A stretch of DNA of 64,000 bases from Streptomyces sp. BK340 (lineage in GTDB: Bacteria > Actinomycetota > Actinomycetes > Streptomycetales > Streptomycetaceae), in NCBI RefSeq assembly GCF_007827595.1, contig NZ_VISR01000004.1:465204-529203 (forward strand), in the 5' to 3' direction. Numbering within the stretch: the first letter of the stretch is position 1; every line of letters starts with the position of its first letter. This document shows positions 38,825-48,570 of this stretch, piece after piece. The position numbers were made by a program, and so were the translations under genes. The notes under the pieces were generated by a model, which was not told the DNA's origin, did no database searches, and was given only the letters and a program-made list of their open reading frames with translations.

Positions 38825-40146
38825 CTCTGCGCCCGCAGCACGTCCCGGAACCAGTGGTAGGAGGCCTTCGGGGTGCGCCGCTGGGTCTCGTAGTCCACGT
38901 GGACCAGACCGAAGCGGCGTGCGTAGCCCTCCGCCCACTCGAAGTTGTCCATCAGGGACCAGACGAAGTAGCCGCGCACGTCCACCCCGGACTCCAGCGC
39001 CGCGTGCAGGGCGCGGACATGGCCGTCCAGGTAGGCGATGCGGTCCTGGTCGTCGACGCCCTCGTAGGAGCAGCCGTTCTCGGTGATGACGACCGGCGGG
39101 AGGCGGTCGCCGTAGCGGTCGCGGAAGGTCGTGAGCAGCTCCGTGAGCCCCTCCGGGACGACGGGCCAGCCGAAGTCCGTCACCGGGCGGTCCTCGATCT
39201 CCCTTACGGAGAAGGGGAGTTCGGCCGGCATGGTGAGGCCGCCGAACTCGATCTCGGTGCCTTGCGGGGCGCCCACCCGGGTCGGCGCGTAGTAGTTGAC
39301 GCCGTACCAGTCGATCGGCTCGGAGATGACCTTCAGGTCGGCGGACACGTCGCCCGGCATCAGCTCGCCGATGCCCTCCGGGTAGGCGCCCAGCAGGATC
39401 GGCTCGGCGAACAGCCGGTTGAGGAGCAGGTCGTAGAAGCCCGCCGCCTCCTGGTCGGCGGGCTCCGCGGACGCCGGCCAGGTCGGGCCGTGGGAGTTGG
39501 CGATGCCGATGTCCGTCGCGCCGGTGGCACGCAGGGCCTGCACCGCGAGACCGTGGGCGAGAAGCTGGTGGTGGGCGACCGGGAGCGCGTCGAAGAGCAG
39601 CTGCCTGCCGGGGGCGTGGGCGCCCAGCGCGTGACCCAGCAGGGTGTGCTCGGCGGGCTCGTTGAGGGTGATCCACTTGGTGACGCGGTCGCCGAGGCGC
39701 TCGGCGACCACGGACACGTGGTCGGCGAACCGGGCCGCCGTGTCCCGCTCCAGCCAGTCCAGCGAGGCGGGCAGGTCCCAGTGGAAGAGGGTGGGCACGG
39801 GCCGGACACCGGCCGCGCACAGCTCGTCGACCAGGCGGTCGTAGAAGTCCAGGCCGCCGGGGGAGTTCACGCGGGGCCAGGAGACGGAGAAGCGGTAGGC
39901 GTCCACGCCGAGGCCGGCGAGGAGGGCCACGTCCTCCCGGTAGCGGTGGTAGTGGTCGCAGGCCACCGCCGCCGTCGAGCCGTCCTTCACCCGCCCCGGC
40001 TCGGCCGTGAACACGTCCCACACGGACGCCTCGCGCTCGTCGGCCGCGCCCTCGATCTGGTGGGCGGAGGTCGACACGCCCCACAGGAAGCCGGCCGGGA
40101 AGCGAGGGATCGGATTGCCTGCATCAGTCGCCATGGCCGGGATCAT
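38821..40146 (-). CDS. bgl: GH1 beta-glucosidase
   Basis: 441 residues. RFPAGFLWGVSTSAHQIEGA is the family start; the acid/base is Glu163 in TLNEPAEH and the nucleophile Glu356 in VVITENGCSYEG. VDAYRFSVSWPRV and YFVWSLMDNFEWAEGYARRFGL are also typical. There is no signal peptide, so it acts on imported beta-glucosides in the cytoplasm. ATG at 40146 follows GGGGGTAAGG; an ATG at 40134 is possible. Confidence 0.96.
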   Translation of the reverse strand: MIPAMATDAGNPIPRFPAGFLWGVSTSAHQIEGAADEREASVWDVFTAEPGRVKDGSTAAVACDHYHRYREDVALLAGLGVDAYRFSVSWPRVNSPGGLDFYDRLVDELCAAGVRPVPTLFHWDLPASLDWLERDTAARFADHVSVVAERLGDRVTKWITLNEPAEHTLLGHALGAHAPGRQLLFDALPVAHHQLLAHGLAVQALRATGATDIGIANSHGPTWPASAEPADQEAAGFYDLLLNRLFAEPILLGAYPEGIGELMPGDVSADLKVISEPIDWYGVNYYAPTRVGAPQGTEIEFGGLTMPAELPFSVREIEDRPVTDFGWPVVPEGLTELLTTFRDRYGDRLPPVVITENGCSYEGVDDQDRIAYLDGHVRALHAALESGVDVRGYFVWSLMDNFEWAEGYARRFGLVHVDYETQRRTPKASYHWFRDVLRAQR

Positions 40147-40192
40147 CCTTACCCCCGGTAACGGAAGTCAACGCCCCGGCGTGAAACCGCGG

Positions 40193-40459
40193 TTACGCAC
40201 CTTCCTTCAGCACCCGGGAGATCAGCTCCCGCTCCGCCTCGGACAGTCGGGGGTCGGCCGCGTACACCGTCCGGCCGTCCACGGTGATCTCGTAGCTGAA
40301 GCCGTCCGGGACCCCGGCCGGGCGCACGCCCCGGCCGGACGCGAGGGCGCGTTCGGCCAGGGTGTGCCACTCAGGGGCGTCGGGCCGGCCCGAGGTGTCC
40401 ACCTCGGCCCGGCGCTCGATGCCCGCGAAGCCGCCCGTGCGCCGCACTTGGATACGCAT
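40193..40459 (-). CDS. Emfourin-type protealysin inhibitor
   Basis: 88 residues. MRIQVRRTGGFAGIERRAEV, a central EWHTLAERAL and DGFSYEITVDGRTVYAADPRLSEAERELI fit the emfourin family, small proteins that inhibit M4 protealysin-like peptidases. Its gene lies 20 bp after an M4 peptidase gene on the same strand, the arrangement seen for protealysin and emfourin. I recognise it by pattern and neighbour, not by search. Confidence 0.8.
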   Translation of the reverse strand: MRIQVRRTGGFAGIERRAEVDTSGRPDAPEWHTLAERALASGRGVRPAGVPDGFSYEITVDGRTVYAADPRLSEAERELISRVLKEGA

Positions 40460-40479
40460 GGGTCACTTCTAGTACGGAA

Positions 40480-41550
40480 CTACAGCGTCCGCACCCCCAC
40501 CTGCTCCCACGCCTTCTGCACGGCCTGGAGTTCGTCGCCGGCGCCGAAGCGCTCGCGGGCCGCATGGACGGTCAGCGTGGCGAAGTCGGCGAAGGCGGCG
40601 TCCTGCTTCAGCTCGCCGCCGGTCAGCACGTCGTACCAGATCTGGCCGGCCTGCTCCCAGGCGTTGCCGCCGATGGCCGTGGCGACCAGGTAGAAGGCGT
40701 GGTTCGGGATGCCCGAGTTGATGTGCACGCCGCCGTTGTCGCGGCCGGTGCGGACATAGCCGTCCATGGTCGCGGGCTGCGGGTCCCGGCCGAGGACGTC
40801 GTCGTCGTACGCCGTGCCCGGCGCCTTCATGGAGCGCAGGGCGGTGCCGGTGACGCGCGGGGCGAGCAGGCCCGCGCCGATCAGCCAGTCGGCCTCGGCC
40901 GCGGACTGGCCGAGAGCGTACTGCTTGATCAGCGAGCCGAAGACGTCGGAGATCGACTCGTTGAGCGCGCCGGGCTGGCCGAAGTAGGTCAGGTTGGCGG
41001 TGTGCTGGGTGACGCCGTGGGTCAGCTCGTGGCCGATGACGTCCACCGGGATGGTGAAGTCCAGGAAGATCTCGTTGTCGCCGTCGCCGAACACCATCTG
41101 CTCGCCGTTCCAGAAGGCGTTGTCGTAGTCCGTGCCGAAGTGCACGCTCGCGTCCAGCGGCAGTCCCTCGCCGTCGATGGAGTTGCGTCCGTACGCCTTG
41201 AGGTACAGCTCGAAGGTGGCGCCGAGGCCCGTGTAGGCGCGGTTGACCGTGGCGTCCGCACCGGGTTCGGCGCCCTCCTCGCGGACCTTCGTGCCGGGCA
41301 GGTCCTGCTGGTGGCCGGCGTCGTAGATGGTGCGGTGCGGCTGGTCGGCCACGGCCCCGGCGGGCGCGGCGACGGCGGGTGCGCCGATCACCGTGGTCAG
41401 GCGGCGGTGGGTGCGCTGGTAGGCGTCGTGCTCCAGGGAGCGGCGGGCGGGTCCGGAGAGCGTGGGGTCCTCGTTCCGGGCGAGCCTGTCGAGGACGTGC
41501 GGCGGCACGATCGTGCAGAAGACGGGCTGGAAGCCCCCGTTGGTCGTCAT
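40480..41550 (-). CDS. M4 family (protealysin-like) metallopeptidase
   Basis: 356 residues from ATG at 41550. There is no signal peptide. The short N-terminal region with FCTIVPPHVLDRLARNED replaces the long thermolysin propeptide, as in protealysin. The zinc site is H174-E-L-T-H178 with Glu198 in NESISDVFG, and the second catalytic His is in GGVHINSGIPNHAFYL. It is expected to act inside the cell or leave by a non-classical route. The emfourin-type gene downstream would restrain it. Confidence 0.95.
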   Translation of the reverse strand: MTTNGGFQPVFCTIVPPHVLDRLARNEDPTLSGPARRSLEHDAYQRTHRRLTTVIGAPAVAAPAGAVADQPHRTIYDAGHQQDLPGTKVREEGAEPGADATVNRAYTGLGATFELYLKAYGRNSIDGEGLPLDASVHFGTDYDNAFWNGEQMVFGDGDNEIFLDFTIPVDVIGHELTHGVTQHTANLTYFGQPGALNESISDVFGSLIKQYALGQSAAEADWLIGAGLLAPRVTGTALRSMKAPGTAYDDDVLGRDPQPATMDGYVRTGRDNGGVHINSGIPNHAFYLVATAIGGNAWEQAGQIWYDVLTGGELKQDAAFADFATLTVHAARERFGAGDELQAVQKAWEQVGVRTL

Positions 41551-41713
41551 GCCCGGCACACTTGCACTGTGTGATCCGACTGTCACTACTCGCAACCATG
41601 ATTGGTGAAATACGGTGACATCGGGCTCACTCCGCGTAGTCAAAGTGGTATGGCGCACTTTTTGTCCGTTTTGCCCCCACGGTCCCGCATACTGATACGA
41701 ACCCTCGCGGTGA

Positions 41714-43594
<1,881 letters not shown>

Positions 43595-43614
43595 CCCACG
43601 CCGACCAGCACTTT

Positions 43615-43652
43615 CGGGGCCCTGACCGCTGTATACGGCGGTCGGGGCCCCG
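43615..43652 (+). terminator. Terminator after leuA
   Basis: An 18-bp inverted repeat (43615-43632 with 43635-43652), pairing all through with G-T wobbles, 20 bp after the leuA stop. It has no T-run but is a very stable hairpin. Confidence 0.85.
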
Positions 43653-43705
43653 TCACTTATCGGCCATCGCACCCCTCAGGTCACGGACAGGTCTCGTACG
43701 AGGTA

Positions 43706-43735
43706 CTGACTCAACCTCCTCGATGTGGCTAACAT
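43706..43735 (+). promoter_or_regulatory. Predicted promoter of the TerB-like gene
   Basis: CTGACT (43706-43711) and TAACAT (43730-43735) are 18 bp apart, 45 bp before the GTG start. The -10 element fits the actinobacterial TAnnnT pattern. Confidence 0.5.
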
Positions 43736-43779
43736 CACGCCAGCGCGGCGATGTTGCCGCGTCGTTACGGAGGTGCGAC

Positions 43780-44475
43780 GTGCTGCCAGTACGGGGACGA
43801 GACGACCGTGCCACCCGGGCTGTGCGCCTCCTGGGCACCCGCACCGCATGGACACCCGTGGGGGACGGCGAGTTCTACTGCCCCGGCTGCGGAGGCGACC
43901 GCAACTACCAGCGGCTCACCGGCCGCCGCCGCTTCACCTTCCTCGGGGTGCCCGTGCTGCCGCGCGGGGCGACCGGACCGGTCGTGGAGTGCGCCGCCTG
44001 CCGCCACCACTTCGGCACCGACGTCCTCGACCACCCCACCACCCGCCGCTTCTCCGCGATGCTCCGCGACGCCGTGCACACCGTCGCCCTCGCCGTCCTG
44101 GCCGCCGGCGGCGCCTCCTCCCGTACGGCCCTGGAGAGCGCCGCCACCGCGGTCCGCGCCGCCGGCTTCGAGGACTGCACCGAGGACCAGCTGGCCGCCC
44201 TGGTCGAGGCCCTCGCCGCCGACACCGGCCGGGTCCTCGGCGGGCCGTGCGGCGCGAGCCTCGCCATAGAACTGCACGAGGCCCTCGACCCGCTCGCCCC
44301 GCACCTCGCCCCGGTCGGCCGCGATTCCCTGCTCCTGCAGGCCGCGCGCATCGCCCTGGCCGACGGCCCCTACACACCCGCGGAACGGGACGCACTGGCC
44401 ACGATCGGCGCCGCGCTCACCATCTGCGCCGACGACGTGAACCGGCTGCTGGCCGCCGCGCGTACGCCGTCCTGA
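43780..44475 (+). CDS. TerB-like (tellurite resistance/Co-chaperone-fold) protein with zinc ribbon
   Basis: 231 residues from GTG with GGAGG 6 bp upstream. A two C-x-x-C zinc-ribbon-like part (FYCPGCGGDRNYQRL and VECAACRHHFG) is followed by a helical TerB-type domain with YTPAERDALATIGAALTICADDVNRLL. It has no signal or membrane helix. TerB domains occur in stress-response and phage-defence operons, but this gene stands alone and is common in the neighbourhood of leuA. Role unknown. Confidence 0.82.
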   Translation: MLPVRGRDDRATRAVRLLGTRTAWTPVGDGEFYCPGCGGDRNYQRLTGRRRFTFLGVPVLPRGATGPVVECAACRHHFGTDVLDHPTTRRFSAMLRDAVHTVALAVLAAGGASSRTALESAATAVRAAGFEDCTEDQLAALVEALAADTGRVLGGPCGASLAIELHEALDPLAPHLAPVGRDSLLLQAARIALADGPYTPAERDALATIGAALTICADDVNRLLAAARTPS

Positions 44476-44503
44476 CCCGTGCCCGTGACGTGCGTCCGAT
44501 CGG

Positions 44504-45139
44504 TCAGCGCCTGATCAGACCCAGGTCGGTGGCGGCGGCGACGGCGGCGGTGCGTGAGTCGACGCCCAGCTTGGCGTAGACACGGGCCAGGTGCGACTTG
44601 ACCGTGCCCTCGGTGAGGTGGAGCCGCCGGCCGACGGCCTGGTTGGACAGCCCCGCCGCGACCTGGGCGAGGACTTCCGTCTCCCGCCGGGTCAGCGCGG
44701 CGCCGGGGTCACGCAGCCGGTTCATGAGCCGGTCGGCGACCGTGGGAGCCAGGGCGGTGCGTCCCGCGGCGGCGGTGCGCACGGCGGCCGCGAGATCCTC
44801 GGGAGGGGCGTCCTTGAGGAGATAGCCGGTGGCGCCGGCCTCGATCGCCGGGAGGGTGTCGGCGTCCGAGTCGTACGTGGTGACGATCAGCACCCGGGGA
44901 GCGCCCGGCCGCGCGGTGATCGCGGCCGTCGCCTCGGCACCGCCCATTCCCCTGCCGAACTGCAGGTCCATCAGCACGACGTCGATGTCACCCGCGGCGG
45001 CGCGGACGACGGCGTCCTCGGCGGTGGCGGCCTCGGCCACCACGACGAGGCCGGGTTCGGTCTCCAGGACGGCGCGCAGCCCGGCCCGCACCACGGGATG
45101 GTCGTCGGCGACGAGGAGGCGGATGGCGGAGTCGGTCAC
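44504..45139 (-). CDS. NarL/LuxR-family response regulator
   Basis: 211 residues. The receiver has LLVADDHPVVRAGLRAVLE, phosphoacceptor Asp in VVLMDLQFG, a Thr in VLIVTTYDSD and the Lys in GYLLKDAPP. The LuxR helix-turn-helix at the end is LTRRETEVLAQVAAGLSNQAVGRRLHLTEGTV. GTG start overlaps the sensor kinase stop. The pair faces away from an ABC exporter, its likely target. Confidence 0.95.
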   Translation of the reverse strand: MTDSAIRLLVADDHPVVRAGLRAVLETEPGLVVVAEAATAEDAVVRAAAGDIDVVLMDLQFGRGMGGAEATAAITARPGAPRVLIVTTYDSDADTLPAIEAGATGYLLKDAPPEDLAAAVRTAAAGRTALAPTVADRLMNRLRDPGAALTRRETEVLAQVAAGLSNQAVGRRLHLTEGTVKSHLARVYAKLGVDSRTAAVAAATDLGLIRR

Positions 45140-46350
45140 GGGCGGGCCTCGGTCTCGGCGGGTGGGGCGAGGGGGAGCCGGGCGGCCAGGGCGGTGCCGT
45201 GGCCGGGGGCGGACTCTATGGTCAGGGTGCCGCCGAGCGCGCCGAGCCGGGCGCGCATGGAGGCCACACCGAAGCCGCCCCGCTCCGGGTCGGGCGCGGG
45301 CAGCCGGGCGGGGTCGAAACCGATGCCGTCGTCGACGACGTCGAGGGCGACATGGTCGCCGCACCGGCCGAGGGTGACCTCGACGGTGGTGGCCCGTGCG
45401 TGCCGGACGGTGTTGGCGACGGCGGACTGGGCGACGCGCAGCAGGACGACCTCGTACGGCGTCGGCAGCGGTGCCGGATCACCGCTGAGCCGGAACCGGG
45501 CGGTGAGCCGGTGCCGGGCACCGGTGGTGGCGCACAGCCGTTCCAGGGCGTCGGCCAAGGTGGTCCCCTCCAGGGCGGGCGGGGCGAGGGCGGCGACGAA
45601 GCGGCGGGCCTCGGCGAGATTGTCGACCGCGGCCTGCCGGGCCTGACCGACGTAGCGGGCACTGTTCTCCGGAGCGCCGGGCAGGGCCCGCTCGGCGGCG
45701 CGCAGCAGCAACTGGATGCTGGACAGGCCCTGGGCCAGGGTGTCGTGGATCTCCCGGGCCAGGCGTTCGCGCTCGGCCAGCACACCGGCCGTGTGCTGGG
45801 CCTCGGCCAGGTCCGCGCGGGTGGCGGTGAGTTCCTCGATCAGACGCCTGCGCTGTTCGCTCTCCCGGTACAGGGCCTGGTACCCCCACACCACGGCGAC
45901 CGCGACGGCGGCGCCGAGCGCCGGGCCGATCGCCATGGCCGCGCCGAAGGAGCCCTGGTGGAGGGCGAACGCGGTGATCGCCGCGAGCGCGGTCGCGGTC
46001 ACCGTGGCCAGGCCGGCCCGCCGCGGCAGCAGGTGGAGCTGGAGGAAGTACAGCGGGAAGGCGACCCACACCCCGTCGGCGGTCAGGCCCAGCAGCACCA
46101 GCCACACCGCGCCGACGGCGGCCAGCCACCAGACGGCGGCCCGCCGGTCGCCGCGGACACGGGGCACGAGCGGGCCGGCCGCGTACACCAGCCCGCACGC
46201 CACGGCCACGGCGGCCGTCGCCCCGGCGTGCGGCCGGCCCTCGGTCACGGCCCGGCCGGCGGCCAGGACGAGCAGGCCGACGATCAGCAGGTGCAGGCAC
46301 CAGGACAGGGTCCGGGTGGTCGGGGTCAGGGCGGGAGCGGCGGTGTTCAC
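45136..46350 (-). CDS. Two-component sensor histidine kinase (HisKA_3)
   Basis: 404 residues from GTG. Several N-terminal membrane helices (LSWCLHLLIVGLLVLAAGRA, ATAAVAVACGLVYAAGPL and more). The H-box is ERERLAREIHDTLAQGLSSIQ, and the ATPase has VLLRVAQSAVANTVRHARATT and DDGIGFDP with a GFGVASMRARLGALGG lid. It should phosphorylate the coupled response regulator. The ABC exporter genes start 170 bp away divergently, so it may sense the drug or lipid that pump handles. Confidence 0.95.
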   Translation of the reverse strand: MNTAAPALTPTTRTLSWCLHLLIVGLLVLAAGRAVTEGRPHAGATAAVAVACGLVYAAGPLVPRVRGDRRAAVWWLAAVGAVWLVLLGLTADGVWVAFPLYFLQLHLLPRRAGLATVTATALAAITAFALHQGSFGAAMAIGPALGAAVAVAVVWGYQALYRESEQRRRLIEELTATRADLAEAQHTAGVLAERERLAREIHDTLAQGLSSIQLLLRAAERALPGAPENSARYVGQARQAAVDNLAEARRFVAALAPPALEGTTLADALERLCATTGARHRLTARFRLSGDPAPLPTPYEVVLLRVAQSAVANTVRHARATTVEVTLGRCGDHVALDVVDDGIGFDPARLPAPDPERGGFGVASMRARLGALGGTLTIESAPGHGTALAARLPLAPPAETEARP

Positions 46351-46520
46351 AGTCCCACCAGCCTAAGGAACCGTTCCGGGCCCGGCCTCCGCCGAAAGTT
46401 ACAACCCGCGCGCCGCCTTTCGGTCCGCGAAGTGCCGTCCGTCGCCGGATGCCCGGCCGGGGCACCGGAGGCGAGGCTGGGGCCCTATCGCATCCACACC
46501 GCCGGGAAGGGCAGGCCAAG

Positions 46521-47609
46521 GTGTTCGTCGCCTGGAGAGACCTGAAGTTCGCCAAGGGGCGGTTCGCCCTCATGGGAACCGTCATCGTGCTCATCACCCT
46601 GCTGGTCGGGCTGCTCTCCGGACTGACCGCGGGCCTGGGCCGGCAGAACATCTCCGCCATCACCGGCCTGCCGGCCGACAGGATCGCCTTCCACGTGCCC
46701 GGCGGGGCCCAGGAACCGTCGTACGCCAACTCGACCGTCACCGCCGAGCAGTGGCGGCGGTGGGCCGAGGTCCCCGGAGTCACCGGCGCCGAACCGCTGG
46801 GCATCAGCACCACCCGGGCCACCGCGGGCGACCGGAGCACCGGGGTCTCCGTGTTCGGCGTCCGGCCCGGCTCCCGCCTGGCTCCCGACGGCAGCCGGAT
46901 CACGGGGCACGCGGCGGTGCTGTCCGGCACGGCCGCGGACGACCTGGGCCTCGAGCCCGGGGACGGCTTCACGCTGGCCGCACAGAAGCTGACCGTGGCC
47001 GCCGTCCGGGGCGACGCCTCCTTCAGCCACACCCCCGTGATCTGGACCAGCCTCGACGCCTGGGCGAAGACGGCTCCCCCCGCGGGCACCGGCGACGGCC
47101 CGACCGCGACCGTGATCGCCCTGAACACCGGCTCCGGCGCCGACATCGGTGCCGCCGACCGGGCCATCGGCACCAGAACGGTCCCGAAGGACGACTCGCT
47201 GTCCGCGATCGGCTCGTACGCCTCCGAGAACGGCTCCCTGCAGCTGATGCGCGGCTTCCTCTTCGCCATCTCCGCCCTGGTCGTCGGCGCCTTCTTCACC
47301 GTCTGGACCATCCAGCGCAGCGGCGACATCGCCGTCCTCAAGGCACTCGGCGCCTCCACCGCCCAGTTGCTCGGGGACGCCCTCGGCCAGGCCGCGGTCC
47401 TGCTGACCGGCGGAACCCTCCTCGGTACCGGCATCGCCGCCGGTCTCGGCGCCCTCGTCACGGGAAGCGCGGTGCCGTTCCTACTCACTCCCACCACGGT
47501 CCTCGTCCCCGCCGCCGTGATGGTCCTGCTCGGCGCGCTCGGGGCCGCCCTGTCCGTCCGCCGCATCACCTCCGTCGACCCGCTGACCGCCCTGGGGAGC
47601 GCCCGATGA
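46521..47609 (+). CDS. ABC transporter permease (FtsX/MacB type)
   Basis: 362 residues. GTG at 46521 is a good start. WRDLKFAKGRFALMGTVIVLI begins the first helix; a large extracellular MacB-like domain follows to about residue 240, then three helices with FFTVWTIQRSGDIAVLKALGAST, which is the FtsX motif. It overlaps the ATPase gene by 4 bp. Export of an antibiotic, lipid or peptide is likely; the substrate is unknown. Confidence 0.92.
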   Translation: MFVAWRDLKFAKGRFALMGTVIVLITLLVGLLSGLTAGLGRQNISAITGLPADRIAFHVPGGAQEPSYANSTVTAEQWRRWAEVPGVTGAEPLGISTTRATAGDRSTGVSVFGVRPGSRLAPDGSRITGHAAVLSGTAADDLGLEPGDGFTLAAQKLTVAAVRGDASFSHTPVIWTSLDAWAKTAPPAGTGDGPTATVIALNTGSGADIGAADRAIGTRTVPKDDSLSAIGSYASENGSLQLMRGFLFAISALVVGAFFTVWTIQRSGDIAVLKALGASTAQLLGDALGQAAVLLTGGTLLGTGIAAGLGALVTGSAVPFLLTPTTVLVPAAVMVLLGALGAALSVRRITSVDPLTALGSAR

Positions 47610-48289
47610 GCCTGAACCTGACCGACGTCACCCTCACCTACCCCGACGGCGAGTCCCGCCTGACCGCCCTCGACCGCGTCACGCTGGACGTGCCCAAGGG
47701 CAGCCTGACCGCCGTGGTCGGCCCCTCCGGATCCGGGAAGTCCAGCCTCCTCGCCGTGGCCGCCACCCTCATCACCCCCGACGCCGGCACCGTCACCATC
47801 GACTCCACCACCACGACCGGCATGACCCGCGACGAACTGACCCGGCTGCGCCGCGACAAGATCGGCATCGTCTTCCAGCAGCCCAACCTGCTGCCCTCCC
47901 TCACCGCGGCCGAGCAGCTCCAGGTCATGGCCCGGATCGACGGCCGGTCACCGGCCAGGGCCCACGGCCGGGCCATGGAACTGCTCGACGCGGTGGGCGT
48001 CGCGGCCCAGGCCGGACGCAGACCCCACCAGCTCTCCGGCGGTCAGCGCCAGCGCGTCAACATCGCCCGCGCCCTGATGAACGGCCCCGCCGTCCTCCTG
48101 GTCGACGAACCCACCAGTGCCCTGGACCACGAACGCGGCGCCGCCGTCGTCGCCCTGATCACCCGGCTCACCCATGAGCAGGCCATCGCCACCGTCCTGG
48201 TCACGCACGACCGCACGCATCTCACCGCGGTCGACGAGGTCGCGGAGGTCCATGACGGACGCCTCCGTCTCGCGACGGCACCCTGCTGA
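47606..48289 (+). CDS. ABC transporter ATP-binding protein
   Basis: 227 residues. Walker A is VVGPSGSGKSSLL, the Q-loop FQQPNLLPSLTA, the signature HQLSGGQRQRVNIARAL, Walker B VLLVDEPTSALD and the switch His in VLVTHDRTHL. This is the MacB/LolD-type ATPase for the FtsX permease just upstream. ATGA coupling supports one complex. An MMPL transporter follows after 281 bp. Confidence 0.96.
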   Translation: MSLNLTDVTLTYPDGESRLTALDRVTLDVPKGSLTAVVGPSGSGKSSLLAVAATLITPDAGTVTIDSTTTTGMTRDELTRLRRDKIGIVFQQPNLLPSLTAAEQLQVMARIDGRSPARAHGRAMELLDAVGVAAQAGRRPHQLSGGQRQRVNIARALMNGPAVLLVDEPTSALDHERGAAVVALITRLTHEQAIATVLVTHDRTHLTAVDEVAEVHDGRLRLATAPC

Positions 48290-48521
48290 CCGAAGACCCG
48301 GAAAGGGGCTTGGGCCACGAGCCGGGGCGAGTGTTCCCCGGGACCATGGGATGTCCCCCCCGGGGCGGTCCCGAGCCCGGCCGGGCCCCGCTTGCCCGGG
48401 AGGCCCGGTCGACCCGCGCCCTCGCGATACTCCCCAGGGAGTACTCCGCCCGCCCGGCCACCCTGCGCAGTACTGCCGGACTCACCCCTGCGCCCGACGA
48501 ACGCGCCCCGTTCCGGCGGAA

Positions 48522-48542
48522 GTCTGGAAGCCGTATCCAGAC
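48522..48542. promoter_or_regulatory. Inverted repeat before the MMPL gene, possible operator
   Basis: GTCTGGA-N7-TCCAGAC is a perfect 7-bp inverted repeat ending 28 bp before the MMPL start. Its spacing fits a dimeric regulator, perhaps the response regulator coded downstream. No promoter is clear. Confidence 0.4.
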
Positions 48543-48570
48543 ATCCGCTCCGGAGGGAGGGCCCGTTTCC

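Noticed and set aside
37571..40084. An apparent 837-residue fusion of another protein with the MFS transporter
   Set aside because: The first half is an alternative frame of the GH1 gene. The real genes meet at an ATGA overlap.
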